A DNA stretch of 64,000 nt, taken from an uncultured Clostridia bacterium (GTDB taxonomy: Bacteria; Bacillota; Clostridia; Christensenellales; Borkfalkiaceae). Position numbers and translations under genes: made by a program. Below, piece after piece: positions 32,105 to 41,483 of this stretch (position 1 is its first letter; every line of letters starts with the position of its first letter). The notes under the pieces are model-generated. The model searched no databases, was not told where the DNA came from, and saw only the letters and a program-made list of their open reading frames with translations. The stretch lies in assembly GCA_944328495.1 (NCBI GenBank), contig CALVHR010000010.1:1-64000 (forward strand), read 5' to 3'.

Positions 32105-35100
32105 ATGAAAGCAGTCAACGGAACGAAACGGAGGACATTGATTTTGTCCGTGCTGGTCGTCGTGAGTTGTGTCGCGCTGATCGCGGGGGCGACGCTGGCG
32201 ATCTTTTCGAACGTGTCCAAGTTTCCGTTTGATGTAAGCAGCGGTACAGTCGAATTTGAAGCGGATGTTTCGATCGACGCGGCGTGGAGTCAGGCGGAAG
32301 ATTCCGATCGTCTCTACATGAAAGACGTAAGCGCCAATCCGCTCACCATCACCGACGAAAACGGCTTGCAGATGGGCACGGTTGCGTTTGCCGATGCTTC
32401 GGGCGCGGACGAAGGTATCGTCAAGAGCGTTTCGATGCGCGATATCGGCAAAGGCGTAGGGGTGCGGTTCAGTCTTTCCGTGACGAACAAGAGCACGATC
32501 GCAACGAAATACATCGTGTATTTGGATATGGGCGCAACGGAATTTGCGCAAAACCTCTCCGTGGCGGCTTACGGCGATACGACCGTGGGCAAGGACGGTA
32601 CGGCGTATGTATTCACGCAAACATCGGAAGGAACGGCGGGCTGGGCGTATGCGAACGCGGTTGCCGATGCCGCCGCGGGCGTGCAGACTACGTTCTCGTT
32701 TGAAATTTCGCTGCCCTGGACGGCGACGGCGGAAGGAAGTGCCGATGATATCGAACTGGTAGTCGAGGCTGTGCAATCCAATGCGTTTACGGGCGACGTC
32801 AGTTTCGGCGGTGAGGAATTTTCCACGCTGGAAGAGGCGTTCGATCAAATTGCGCAAAGCGGTGAGACGGACGCGACCGTGTATCTGGGAGACGGGGTCC
32901 AGACTGTTCCTGCCGACCTTTCGGCGTTGGAAAACAAGAATGTCACCCTTGTGGGAAGCGGCGCGACCGAAACGACGGTCAGCGGTACATTTACCCTCCC
33001 TGCGGGCAGCTCGCTGACCCTTTCCGATATGACGTATTCTTCGGGAGAACAAACGTATGCGATTCAATCGCAAAGCTCTGACTTTGGAGATATCACTATT
33101 GACAATGCGATTGTAGAAGGTGATATTTGCTTGCTGAAGGGCAGTTCGGATACGAGCGAGAACGGAAATATTACGATCACCGATTCTGTGGTGAACGGCA
33201 AAATTACATACAGTAACGATTCGAAGAGTGCATTGGATGCCAATTGCACGATCGTCAATTCCACTTTAAACAAAGGTATTGCATATCGTGGATCGGGCAA
33301 CGGCGCAGTATCTTCGCTTTCCGCCCGTACGATGAGCCTTACAAGCGGCGCACAGCGCGCAGCTATTGTGATCGACGGGGGTCAAGTTCGCCGGAAATTG
33401 CACAATGTCCTTCCAATGTGCAAACGTGACGATCACCGATACCACGATCGATTTTACATATTCCAAGACATCAGGGCAGACACCTGCGATCATCTGGTTC
33501 ACGGATGCGACGGCTTCTCTGGTGAACACGACCGTCAACGGAGTTTATTCGGTAAGTCCGCAAAGAGCAATGTATGCTTTCAGTTGCTCCAAAGCATCGG
33601 AGGTAACTTTTACGGACAGCACGCTGGACATCGATATCGGCGCATATTCTTCAGCGGGTTCCGTTGTGCTGGGGGCGGCCAAAGTGAACGGCGGCAGCAG
33701 CCTTACTTTTGCAGGGGAGTCCAAAGTTTTTGCAAACGATGACAGCGAAGTGCTTCCCGGAGATGTTGCGACCGCATTTGAAGTGACGGGCTCAGGGTCT
33801 GTTCTGCAATTGCAGGATAATGCCGAGGCAGTTGTATACCGCGGCGCGTACGTAGATGACGGCGGTACGGTGAACATTGTCGGCAATGCTTCGATTTCGG
33901 CGGCATCGGTTGCTTTGGAAGGCAACAATTTATATGGGACATCTAACATCAACATTTCAGAAAATGCTTATGTCGCAAGTAATTTTGACGCGGCGATCTA
34001 TATACCGAATGCGGCAAACCTCATGATGACGGGCGGAACGGTGCAGGGCAATTATGCAGGTATCCATGCAAAAATGGGCACGATTTCCGTCCTCGGCGGT
34101 ACAGTCCGTGCAACGGGTGAAAAGTATGTTGCTTCTGCGTCTTCCGAGGTTAGCGGCGGCTCTTCTTGTGCGGATGGCTCCGCGATCGTTCTGCATGCAT
34201 ATCTGTACAATGTGACGCCTTCTTCCAATAATGATTACGAAGAGACGGGCGCGACGAACGCTTTGCATGTTACGATCGGCGAAAACGTCGTTCTTGATTC
34301 GAAAAACTGGAATTCGATCACCTATTATGATTGGGCGAAAGAAGAACAATCCGTTACGATCGACAGCGGCAGTTATTCGGTATATACGGTAGCGACGGAT
34401 AAAGTTTCGCTTGCTCGGATTGCGGATAAACAGGTGACGGCCTTTGCGTATCATGAAATCCTTTTAAATTCGGACATCAACGATGTCACGGACGACAGTA
34501 TTCGTTTTTATACCGAAGGGCAAGAAGTGGTGTTCGATCTCGGCGGACATACTATTTCGGGCGACGACCAAACGGGGAACTGTCTTATCCGATTCTGTTC
34601 TCATAATGCAGACGGGACGAGCAATCTGACCATTCGCAACGGTGCGCTCGAAGCGGGGAGTAATTCTTACTGTGCGATCATAGCAAGCATTGATGCAGGC
34701 GAGCTGATCTTGCAGGATCTTACGATCAGCAATTGCCGCAATTACGGCATGGCTGTCAAGATTTTCTATGGCGAAAATCATCTGACCATGGAAAATGTGA
34801 CCGTCAATTCCCAAGTCGGCGGCGGCCTGGAAGTGCAGGCGCAGGCAGATGTGCGGAATTGTACCTTCAATCAGTCGGGCGTATATGATCACACGAGCTC
34901 CAACGTTGCGGTATCAAACAACGGTATTGTGAATATTTACGGCGGAACATATACGGCGGACAATGTCGGCGGTTATTCGATGTATGTGTATAACAGCGGC
35001 GGCACGATCAACGTTTACGGCGGTACGGTCGCGGCGGCCGGTACGGCGATCCGTTCGGACGGAGATACGGACGGAAGCGAAAGTCCCGAGGGCGCATACG

Positions 35101-36410
35101 TAAATATATACGGCGGAGAATTTTCGGGCAAGTTCAACTGTCTGAACAATACGAAAGTGACAGTGCACGGTGCAGAAGGTCTGAAAGCTTTGTCTGGTTT
35201 TTCTTCGAGCGTCGGGGATATCGTTCTCGTGGATGATGACGGCGATAATGTCATCGACATTGGCGGCGAAGAATGGACGCCCATTGCAGCGGGCACACGT
35301 TCGGGCAATACATATACGGCAGACAGCAAAGTATTCAAAGGTACATTCGACGGCAACAACATCACTCTCCGCAATCTTACGGTTACAAAACTTCCCGAAG
35401 GAGCTTCGGCAGATTATGGTGTAGGGCTGTTCGGCGTCGTGAACGGCGGAACGGTCAAAAACCTCAAATTTGCGGATGTAAACATCGCGGTTTCGGGCAG
35501 TGAATGCGCGGGCAGTGCGGTCGGCATTCTGCTTGGCGGCGGCACGGTCGAAAACGTGACGGTTGAGTCGGGTACAGTCGAGGCGGTGCGCGGCAACGGC
35601 GGCGTCGTGGGGCGCATGCTTGTAAGCGGAACGATCGCAAAATGCACCAATCACGCGAAAATTATCGCGACGGGCGCAAATGCAGGCGGCATCGTAGGCG
35701 CGGCGTATTATACGGCAGTCGGCAAAGAGATGACTGTTTCGGATTGCACCAATTACGGCGTCATTACGGGCACGTCGGCCGTCGGAGGCATCGTCGGGCT
35801 CTCGGCGGCAAACGTGAGCGGATGTGTGAACGGTGCTTCCGTTTCCGGCAACGGATTTTCGGTGGGCGGCATTGTCGGCGAACAGCAAAATTACGGTTCT
35901 GTGACGGGATGCACCAACGAAGCCGATATTTTCAACGGCAACAATAGCGCCGATGAGAAAGATGCAAGCGGCTTTGGTACGGGCGGCATTGTCGGATGGG
36001 TGCGTTACAGCGGTGCGGATTCCGCCTATCCCGCAAAAGAGATGATCGAAGTTTGCGAAAACACCAATACCGGCAACGTCAACGGCGGCGTTTCGGCGGG
36101 TGGCATCGTGGGGCATGTTTATAACGTCGCGGTCATTGAAAACAATATAAATAAAGCGGAAAGCATTTCTGCGACGATCTTTGCGGCGGGCATTGCGGGA
36201 TCTTTGCAGTATGCTTCGGGCAATACGTTTACCGAAGATGCGTGCGATATTTCCGTGCAGTACAACGTTTCGACCACTTCCATTGACAATATAGCCGTAA
36301 ACGGCAGCTGCAAATCGGAATATGCGTACAATAACCGTGATGCGCAGCGCGGTTTTGTCGTGGCGAACAACTATGCGAGCGAAGCGGATAAGGAAGCAGC
36401 GGCCGCATAA
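32105..36410 (+). CDS. Large surface protein with SipW-type signal, beta-helix and GLUG repeats, split by a +1 frameshift
   Basis: Reading frame 1 runs 32105-33742 but turns to nonsense after IVIDGG at about 33380; the protein-like sequence continues in the +1 frame (VKFAGNCTMSFQCANVTITD) to 36410. The break maps to a run of five G (33377-33381); four G would restore one frame of about 1,435 residues. The N-terminus (RRTLILSVLVVVSCVALIAG then ATLAIFSN) resembles SipW/TasA-type signal sequences. Residues about 45-220 form a Ser/Thr-rich beta domain; then parallel beta-helix repeats; the last 350 residues have GLUG-type units (GGIVGAAYY, VGGIVGLSA, VGGIVGEQ, TGGIVGWV, AGGIVGHV). No sortase motif or C-terminal helix. 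Probably a surface adhesin or matrix protein. RBS AGAAAGGATAAGGAG. Confidence 0.72.
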
Positions 36411-36438
36411 TCGTGCCCAAATCCAAGAACAACACGGC

Positions 36439-36473
36439 TTGCGCCGCGCGGAAAGCGCGGCGCAAATTTTTTT
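36439..36473 (+). terminator. Terminator of the large surface protein gene
   Basis: 11-bp stem TTGCGCCGCGC / GCGCGGCGCAA, loop GGAAA, then ATTTTTTT. Confidence 0.9.
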
Positions 36474-36574
36474 GCAAAATATCTCTGATTGTATTTGAGC
36501 AGAGCGTTTTCGCGCATGATTTTTGATAAAAAGACAAACACTGCTATTGAATTTTTTGTTCGGAGGGGGAAATT

Positions 36575-37537
36575 ATGTGCACGGCGATCGCACAATACGG
36601 AAAAAAATTTTTATTCGGGAGGAATTTGGATCTGGAATACGGGTTCGGTGAGCGTGTCACGCGCGTCCCGCGCCGCGTTCCGCTGCGTTTTTTTGCCGAA
36701 CAGACGCTCGAAGAGCATTATGCGATGATCGGCATGGCGTCGCAAGACGGGGAATTTCCGCTGTTTGCGGACGGCATGAACGAGCGCGGACTATGCGCGG
36801 CGGGACTGAATTTTCCCGAAAGCGCGGTATATGCCGGCGGGATGCTTTCGGGCGCCTACAACGTAGCTCCGCACGAGCTCATCGCATGGGTATTGGCAAA
36901 GTGTGCGAGCGTGGACGAGGCGGAACAGCTCCTGCGCAATACGCGCATTGTCGCCGTACCTTACAAAGGGTACCCCGTAGCGCCTCTGCACTGGGCGGTT
37001 GCGGATAAAAAACGCTGTATCGTCATTGAACCGCGGGCGGAAGGGCTTCGCATTTTTGACGATCCTGCGGGAGTTCTTGCCAACGAACCGCCTTTTGAAT
37101 TTCACGCGCAAAATCTGCGCAATTATCTGAATCTTACGGCGGCTTTCCCGCAGGAAAGGTTTGCGTCTCTCGGGCTTCGCCCCTGTTCTGTCGGAACGGG
37201 CGCATTCGGGCTTCCGGGTGACTGTTCGTCGGCATCGAGGTTTGTCCGTGCGGCGTATTATGTGCACAACAGCGCCGCGGAAAATTCGGATTTCGGTGAC
37301 GTGTCGCAATTTTTTCATATTCTTTCGAGCGTGGAAATGCCGCGCGGCGGCATTTTGACGGCGGGCGGCGATCAGGATTATACCCGCTATTCCTGTTGTA
37401 TGGATGCCGAGCGCGGAGTTTATTTTTTCCGTACCTACGGCAACGCGCGGTTGCGGGCATGCAGTTTGCGCACGGACGGAGAATCGTTGGAGCAAAAAGA
37501 GATCGGCGGCGGCGAAGATGTTTTGATTGTTGATTGA
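36575..37537 (+). CDS. Choloylglycine-hydrolase family protein (bile salt hydrolase / penicillin V acylase)
   Basis: N-terminal nucleophile amidohydrolase of 320 residues. Cys2 becomes the nucleophile after Met removal (MCTAIAQYG), Arg16 and Asp19 lie in FGRNLDLEYG, and an Asn in LANEPPFEFH matches the oxyanion Asn of bile salt hydrolases (near 175). GTGAFGLPGDCSSASRFVRA is the family Arg-containing segment. No signal peptide, so cytoplasmic. Hydrolyses amides such as glycine/taurine-conjugated bile acids or penicillin V; which one cannot be decided by eye. Strong RBS CGGAGGGGG. A possible weak promoter TTGATA-16-TATTGA lies about 50 bp upstream. Suggests life in an animal gut. Confidence 0.87.
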   Translation: MCTAIAQYGKKFLFGRNLDLEYGFGERVTRVPRRVPLRFFAEQTLEEHYAMIGMASQDGEFPLFADGMNERGLCAAGLNFPESAVYAGGMLSGAYNVAPHELIAWVLAKCASVDEAEQLLRNTRIVAVPYKGYPVAPLHWAVADKKRCIVIEPRAEGLRIFDDPAGVLANEPPFEFHAQNLRNYLNLTAAFPQERFASLGLRPCSVGTGAFGLPGDCSSASRFVRAAYYVHNSAAENSDFGDVSQFFHILSSVEMPRGGILTAGGDQDYTRYSCCMDAERGVYFFRTYGNARLRACSLRTDGESLEQKEIGGGEDVLIVD

Positions 37538-37560
37538 TTATTTTGAAGATATATTTGATA

Positions 37561-37606
37561 AAAAGGGGCGCACCCGGCGTTACAGCCGGGTGCGCCCCTT
37601 TTATTA
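37561..37606 (+). terminator. Terminator of the choloylglycine hydrolase gene
   Basis: Perfect 18-bp stem (37561-37578 with 37585-37602), 6-nt loop, T-rich end. Confidence 0.92.
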
Positions 37607-37700
37607 AAACTTTACAAGAAAATCGACGTATTGGAAAGAGGGAAATTTTTCGGCATTTTCGCAGAGGCGGCGGCATAGGATAGAGGGGGGAGGACAGGGA

Positions 37701-39140
37701 ATGAAAAGGGTATTCTGTTTTTTATTGACGCTCGCGGTGCTGCCTGCGCCTTTTTTGCTGGGCGGATGTCAAAAGGATGAAGAGCCGCGAAGCAAGTACA
37801 CGATCGACGCCGAGTATGCGGACGGTGTGCTCGAAGCGGTTTTGGATCTTTCGTATTATAACGATACGGATACGGAAATGCAGAAATTATCTTTCAATCT
37901 GTACGGGAATGCGTATCGGGAAGGGTCGGCTTTTTCGCCAGTGTCGTCCGCATTTTCGGCGGCGGCGTACTATGACGGTAAAAGTTACGGCGGTATGGAG
38001 ATCGCCTCGGTGTCGCCGTGTGCGTCCTATGCGATCGAAGGGCAGGACGAAAATGTTTTAAGCGTGACGTTGCAGGAAAGCGTGTCTCCCGGAAAGAGGA
38101 CGGATTTGCGCATCGAATACAGTCTGAAACTTGCAGATATTGAACACCGTACGGGGGTTGCGCGCCATGCCGTAAATCTCGGGAATTTTTATCCTGTTCT
38201 GTGCGTGGCGGACGAAGAAGGAAATTTTTATGAATGTGAATATTATTCGAACGGCGATCCGTTTTACAGCGAATGTGCCGATTATTCTGTGACGCTGACG
38301 GCGGATAGCGATTACACCGTCGCGTCGTCGGGAAAGACGGTTTCGGCGCAGGTGACACAAACGAGTAAAACGCAGGAATTTTCGCTGAAAAACGCGCGCG
38401 ATTTTGCGCTCGTGCTCGGCACGGAGTTTTCCGTGCTCGAATCGGACGGGAGCGGAACCGCGATATCCTATTACTATTACGACGACGAAAATGCGGCAGA
38501 AACGCTGACTCTGATCGAAAATGCGGTTGCATTTTTCGGCAAAACGTTCGGCGCATATCCTTACGAAACGTTTGCGGCGGTGCAGACGGGCTTTTGTTAC
38601 GGGGGGATGGAATATCCGGGGCTTGTAATGCTGTCCGATGCTCTTTCGGAAAAAGACTATATGTATACTGCCGTCCATGAAACGGCGCACCAATGGTGGT
38701 ATGCCGCGGTCGGAAACAACCAGCTCGAAGAGGGCTGGCTGGACGAGGGGCTCGCGGAATATTCGACGGCATGTTTTTTTGACGCGTACCCGCAATATTC
38801 TTTGACGCGCGCACAGCTCGTGGACGGCGCACGTTCCGCGTACAAGGCATTTTGCAGTGTCGAAGCGCAGTTGTTCGGCGGCGCGGACACGACGATGGAT
38901 CGCAAATTATGCGATTATAAGGAATACGAATACGTCAACATCGCTTACAACAAGGGCATGCTTTTGTTCGATACTTTGCGCGACGCGGTGGGCGATTCCA
39001 AGTTTTTCGCGGGACTGCGGCGTTACTATTCTTCCAACGCGGGCAAGATCGCGTGCGAGGAGGACCTGATCGCCGCGTTCGGCAATGCGGGCGCAGAAGG
39101 TGTCATACGCTCGTTTATCGAAGGGGAAGCGATCATATAA
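37701..39140 (+). CDS. M1-family zinc metallopeptidase lipoprotein
   Basis: 479 residues. Signal peptide with lipobox LLGGC (Cys23) for lipid anchoring on the outer membrane face. The N-terminal beta domain (about 35-250) is followed by the M1 catalytic domain: GGMEYPG substrate motif, zinc site HETAH (His326, Glu327, His330), exactly 18 residues, then Glu349 in DEGLAEY. The conserved Tyr region ...EYVNIAYNKGMLLFDTLR follows. Shorter than classical aminopeptidase N because the C-terminal domain is absent. Likely trims peptides outside the cell. RBS GGGGGAGG. Confidence 0.9.
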   Translation: MKRVFCFLLTLAVLPAPFLLGGCQKDEEPRSKYTIDAEYADGVLEAVLDLSYYNDTDTEMQKLSFNLYGNAYREGSAFSPVSSAFSAAAYYDGKSYGGMEIASVSPCASYAIEGQDENVLSVTLQESVSPGKRTDLRIEYSLKLADIEHRTGVARHAVNLGNFYPVLCVADEEGNFYECEYYSNGDPFYSECADYSVTLTADSDYTVASSGKTVSAQVTQTSKTQEFSLKNARDFALVLGTEFSVLESDGSGTAISYYYYDDENAAETLTLIENAVAFFGKTFGAYPYETFAAVQTGFCYGGMEYPGLVMLSDALSEKDYMYTAVHETAHQWWYAAVGNNQLEEGWLDEGLAEYSTACFFDAYPQYSLTRAQLVDGARSAYKAFCSVEAQLFGGADTTMDRKLCDYKEYEYVNIAYNKGMLLFDTLRDAVGDSKFFAGLRRYYSSNAGKIACEEDLIAAFGNAGAEGVIRSFIEGEAII

Positions 39141-39149
39141 TAAAAATAC

Positions 39150-39195
39150 AAGGAGCGCCGCGGAATTGTTTAACAATTCCGCGGCGCTCCTTTTG
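39150..39195. terminator. Bidirectional terminator between the M1 peptidase and FmdB genes
   Basis: 21-bp perfect palindrome arms 39150-39170 and 39172-39192, with T-tract on the right and A-rich left flank; serves two convergent genes. Confidence 0.9.
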
Positions 39196-39208
39196 ATTAC
39201 GCGGAAGA

Positions 39209-39406
39209 TCATTTGCATCCGCCGCATGTTTTACAGTTACCGCTGCATTTTTTGACCGTTTTGCCCGTCGCCGAAAAAATTTCTCCGTTCCAATCGCGCG
39301 CGGAGGGGGTGCCGCATGCGGGACAGCGCGCTTCATCGTCGTATTTTTTGACCAATTCTTCAAATTTTTTTCCGCATTTCGGACAAACGTATTGTAATAT
39401 CGGCAT
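39209..39406 (-). CDS. FmdB-family zinc ribbon protein
   Basis: 65 residues with MPILQYVCPKCGKKFEELV and RCPACGT (two CxxC knuckles forming the zinc ribbon of putative regulatory proteins of the FmdB type), plus a Cys-rich tail CSGNCKTCGGCK that could hold more metal. Function unknown. RBS GGAGGCTT. Directly downstream of, and 1 bp from, the end of the DUF2238-like gene, so co-transcribed with it. Confidence 0.85.
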   Translation of the reverse strand: MPILQYVCPKCGKKFEELVKKYDDEARCPACGTPSARDWNGEIFSATGKTVKKCSGNCKTCGGCK

Positions 39407-39407
39407 T

Positions 39408-40118
39408 TCAAGCCTCCTTTTCAGCCTGCGTTTTTTTTGTGCGTTTTTTGGAAAAATCGCGCTTCATCGTATCCAGCAACAGGGATTTGCCGCTGAATAC
39501 GTGCGCCGTATAGTGTATCGCGAATAAAACAGCGCCGCAAAGATTGCAGATGATATCTTCCATCGTATCGTTTACGAGAGTCGCATATGTTCCGTCGGCA
39601 AGTTCTACGGGAAATCCCTGCGCCGTGCCGTCGAGCAAAACGTCGGTGGTAAATTCGAACACTTCCCACAGTCCCGCGAACATGATCGAAACGGCAAAAC
39701 AGACGAAAATGACAAACACGGGCCGCAGATTTTCGATTTTTTCCAACTTGCAGATGAAAAAGAGCCCGATGATGCTCCCGAGGTAGCCGAATGTAAAATG
39801 CATGGCGAGGTCATACCACCACACCGATCCGTAAAATTCGAGCACCGAACCGAGGAAAGAAGCGAGAAATGTGAAGATGACAAAAACGGCATAGACGACG
39901 TCGCCGATCCCGTCTTTGAAGATCGGGCGGAACACGAAGGGGATGAGCCAAAGCAGCGTATTTGAAATAAGCACGGCGATGCGTCCGTGTGTCGTGTCCG
40001 TCGCGACGCGGTATATGGTCAGCGTCAGCATCACGGCGAACATGACAGCCGATGCGATCAAGACCGCCAAGCGCAATGCAGGGATTCTTTTGTGAGCGGC
40101 CGTCTGCGAATTATCCAT
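39408..40118 (-). CDS. DUF2238 (YjdF-like) membrane protein
   Basis: 236 residues from the ATG at 40118 (RBS GGGAGG). Six or so hydrophobic helices. The family pattern is visible: WYDLAMHFTFGYLGSI, then FAGLWEVFEFTTDVLL and a DTMEDIICNLCGAVLF helix, with the acidic/His residues in membrane segments. Function unknown. A basic tail (KRDFSKKRTKKTQAEKEA) ends the protein in the cytoplasm. A longer upstream frame is less likely. Confidence 0.8.
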   Translation of the reverse strand: MDNSQTAAHKRIPALRLAVLIASAVMFAVMLTLTIYRVATDTTHGRIAVLISNTLLWLIPFVFRPIFKDGIGDVVYAVFVIFTFLASFLGSVLEFYGSVWWYDLAMHFTFGYLGSIIGLFFICKLEKIENLRPVFVIFVCFAVSIMFAGLWEVFEFTTDVLLDGTAQGFPVELADGTYATLVNDTMEDIICNLCGAVLFAIHYTAHVFSGKSLLLDTMKRDFSKKRTKKTQAEKEA

Positions 40119-40178
40119 AAGACCTCCCGTTGCGGCAAACCTTCTGCGCAGGCACGGTAAGCCGAATTTGCATTCAAT

Positions 40179-40207
40179 ATTATAGCAGAGCGCGCGCGGA
40201 AATGCAA
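40179..40207 (-). promoter_or_regulatory. Sigma-A promoter of the DUF2238-like gene
   Basis: On the reverse strand TTGCAT (40207-40202), 17-bp spacer, TATAAT (40184-40179). It lies 10 bp from the -35 of the divergent sporulation promoter. Confidence 0.75.
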
Positions 40208-40216
40208 GCGGCGATC

Positions 40217-40245
40217 TCATAAAAGGGCGCCAAAAAACATACAAT
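40217..40245 (+). promoter_or_regulatory. Sigma-E-type sporulation promoter of yqfC-yqfD
   Basis: TCATAAA (40217-40223), 14-bp spacer, CATACAAT (40238-40245). The -10 is a full match to the mother-cell sigma-E consensus (CATACA-T), and spacing and -35 fit. In Bacillus yqfCD is sigma-E dependent. Confidence 0.72.
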
Positions 40246-40276
40246 AGGAAGAAAGAAAGAAAGCGGAGGAAGATCC

Positions 40277-40549
40277 GTGCGACTGTTTGAAGAGATCATG
40301 TCCGTATTGGGGCCGGACGGCGAAGTGCTGTTCGGCGGGGCGAAAGTCGTTTTGTATGCGGGCAAATGTGCCTATTTCGAAAATGTCAAGAGCATTTCGT
40401 CTTTTTCGGACGGGGAGCTCGTGCTGTCGCTGAAAGAGGGCTCGGTAACGGCGGAGGGAAGCGGATTTTCGATTGCTCGGTACGGCGACGGCGATCTTTT
40501 GCTGAAAGGGGATGTGCGCAGTGTGCGCGTCGGGGGAGAAGAGGTATGA
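40277..40549 (+). CDS. yqfC: Sporulation protein YqfC (YabP/YqfC family)
   Basis: 90 residues, GTG start with GGAGG 9 bases upstream. The segments GEVLFGGAKVVLYAGKCAYFENVKS in spaced form (VLYAGKCAYFENV, SDGELVLSL, IARYGDGDLLLKGDV) match the YabP/YqfC family; position next to yqfD makes it YqfC. Made in the mother cell in Bacillus; precise activity unknown. Overlaps yqfD (ATGA). Confidence 0.9.
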   Translation: MRLFEEIMSVLGPDGEVLFGGAKVVLYAGKCAYFENVKSISSFSDGELVLSLKEGSVTAEGSGFSIARYGDGDLLLKGDVRSVRVGGEEV

Positions 40550-41454
40550 CGCCGCTCTTTTGCGATGAGATCGGGATCGTCGGGATTTCACCGCAGCGCG
40601 CCCTTGACAAACTTGCGCGCGCGGGCATAGAAGTGTTCGACGTTCGAAAAACGGGTGCCGCAAGCCTGAATTTGCGTGTAAAATGCAAAGAAACCGAAAA
40701 AATTTTTGCAATTTTTTCCGGTTCGTGTTATACTGTAACAAAGAAAGGTCCGCGCCGACTGAGACGTTTGGCTCTATGGGCAGGAAAGCGTGCGGGAGCG
40801 GCGGCGGGTGCGCTGCTGGTTTTGTTGTGCGCGGCTGCGGGCAATGCGTTTGTATTGCGCGTGGAAGTGGAAGGCAGCGGAGCGCGCTATGACGAGCGCG
40901 TGCGGGAGATCCTCGCGGAGGAAGGCGTAAAGGCCTTTCGTCTGTACGACGAAGAGAGTGCGGAGAATGCGCGCGAGCGTATGCTGGCGTTGCCGGGGAT
41001 CGTTTTTGCGGAATTGGAAAAGAGCGGAAGCGTTCTGACCGTGACGCTGGAAGAGAGTGAAGAAATCCTTCCTCCTGCGCGGGAAACGGCGCTTGTTGCG
41101 CCTGCTTCGGGCACGGTGGAAGAGCTGACCGTTCTGCGCGGTACCGCGCTTGTTGCGGAAGGTGACGCCGTCGCCGCGGGGCAGACGCTTGCGGACGGGT
41201 TCTTTCTGACGGAGAACGGCGAGCGGCGGGACACGTTTGCGATCGCGCGGTGCAGCATTCTGAGCGAATATACGCAATCGGTGCGCGCGGAGTCGGACGG
41301 CGAAGACGCGCGCGAAGACGCGATCGCCGCTGCGCACATGAATGCGGGCGGAGAGCTTGTGGAAAGCGAGGCGACGGCGCGCGCCGATGGCGACGGATTT
41401 ATTTTTGAAGTGCGGCTTTGCGTGCGCATCCGCGCTTCGGTAAACATGGAATGA
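40546..41454 (+). CDS. yqfD: Sporulation protein YqfD
   Basis: 302 residues from the ATG at 40546, within the family though shorter than the roughly 400 of Bacillus. One membrane helix (about 80-100) separates a short N-terminal cytoplasmic part from an outer domain with VEGSGARYDERVREIL and a GTVEELTVLRGTALVAEGDAV-like region recalling biotinyl/hybrid motif folds, as in YqfD. Together with yqfC the best evidence for spore formation in this organism, or for its recent loss. Confidence 0.88.
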   Translation: MTPLFCDEIGIVGISPQRALDKLARAGIEVFDVRKTGAASLNLRVKCKETEKIFAIFSGSCYTVTKKGPRRLRRLALWAGKRAGAAAGALLVLLCAAAGNAFVLRVEVEGSGARYDERVREILAEEGVKAFRLYDEESAENARERMLALPGIVFAELEKSGSVLTVTLEESEEILPPARETALVAPASGTVEELTVLRGTALVAEGDAVAAGQTLADGFFLTENGERRDTFAIARCSILSEYTQSVRAESDGEDAREDAIAAAHMNAGGELVESEATARADGDGFIFEVRLCVRIRASVNME

Positions 41455-41483
41455 CCGCTTTTTTGCGGTAGAAAGGGAAATAT

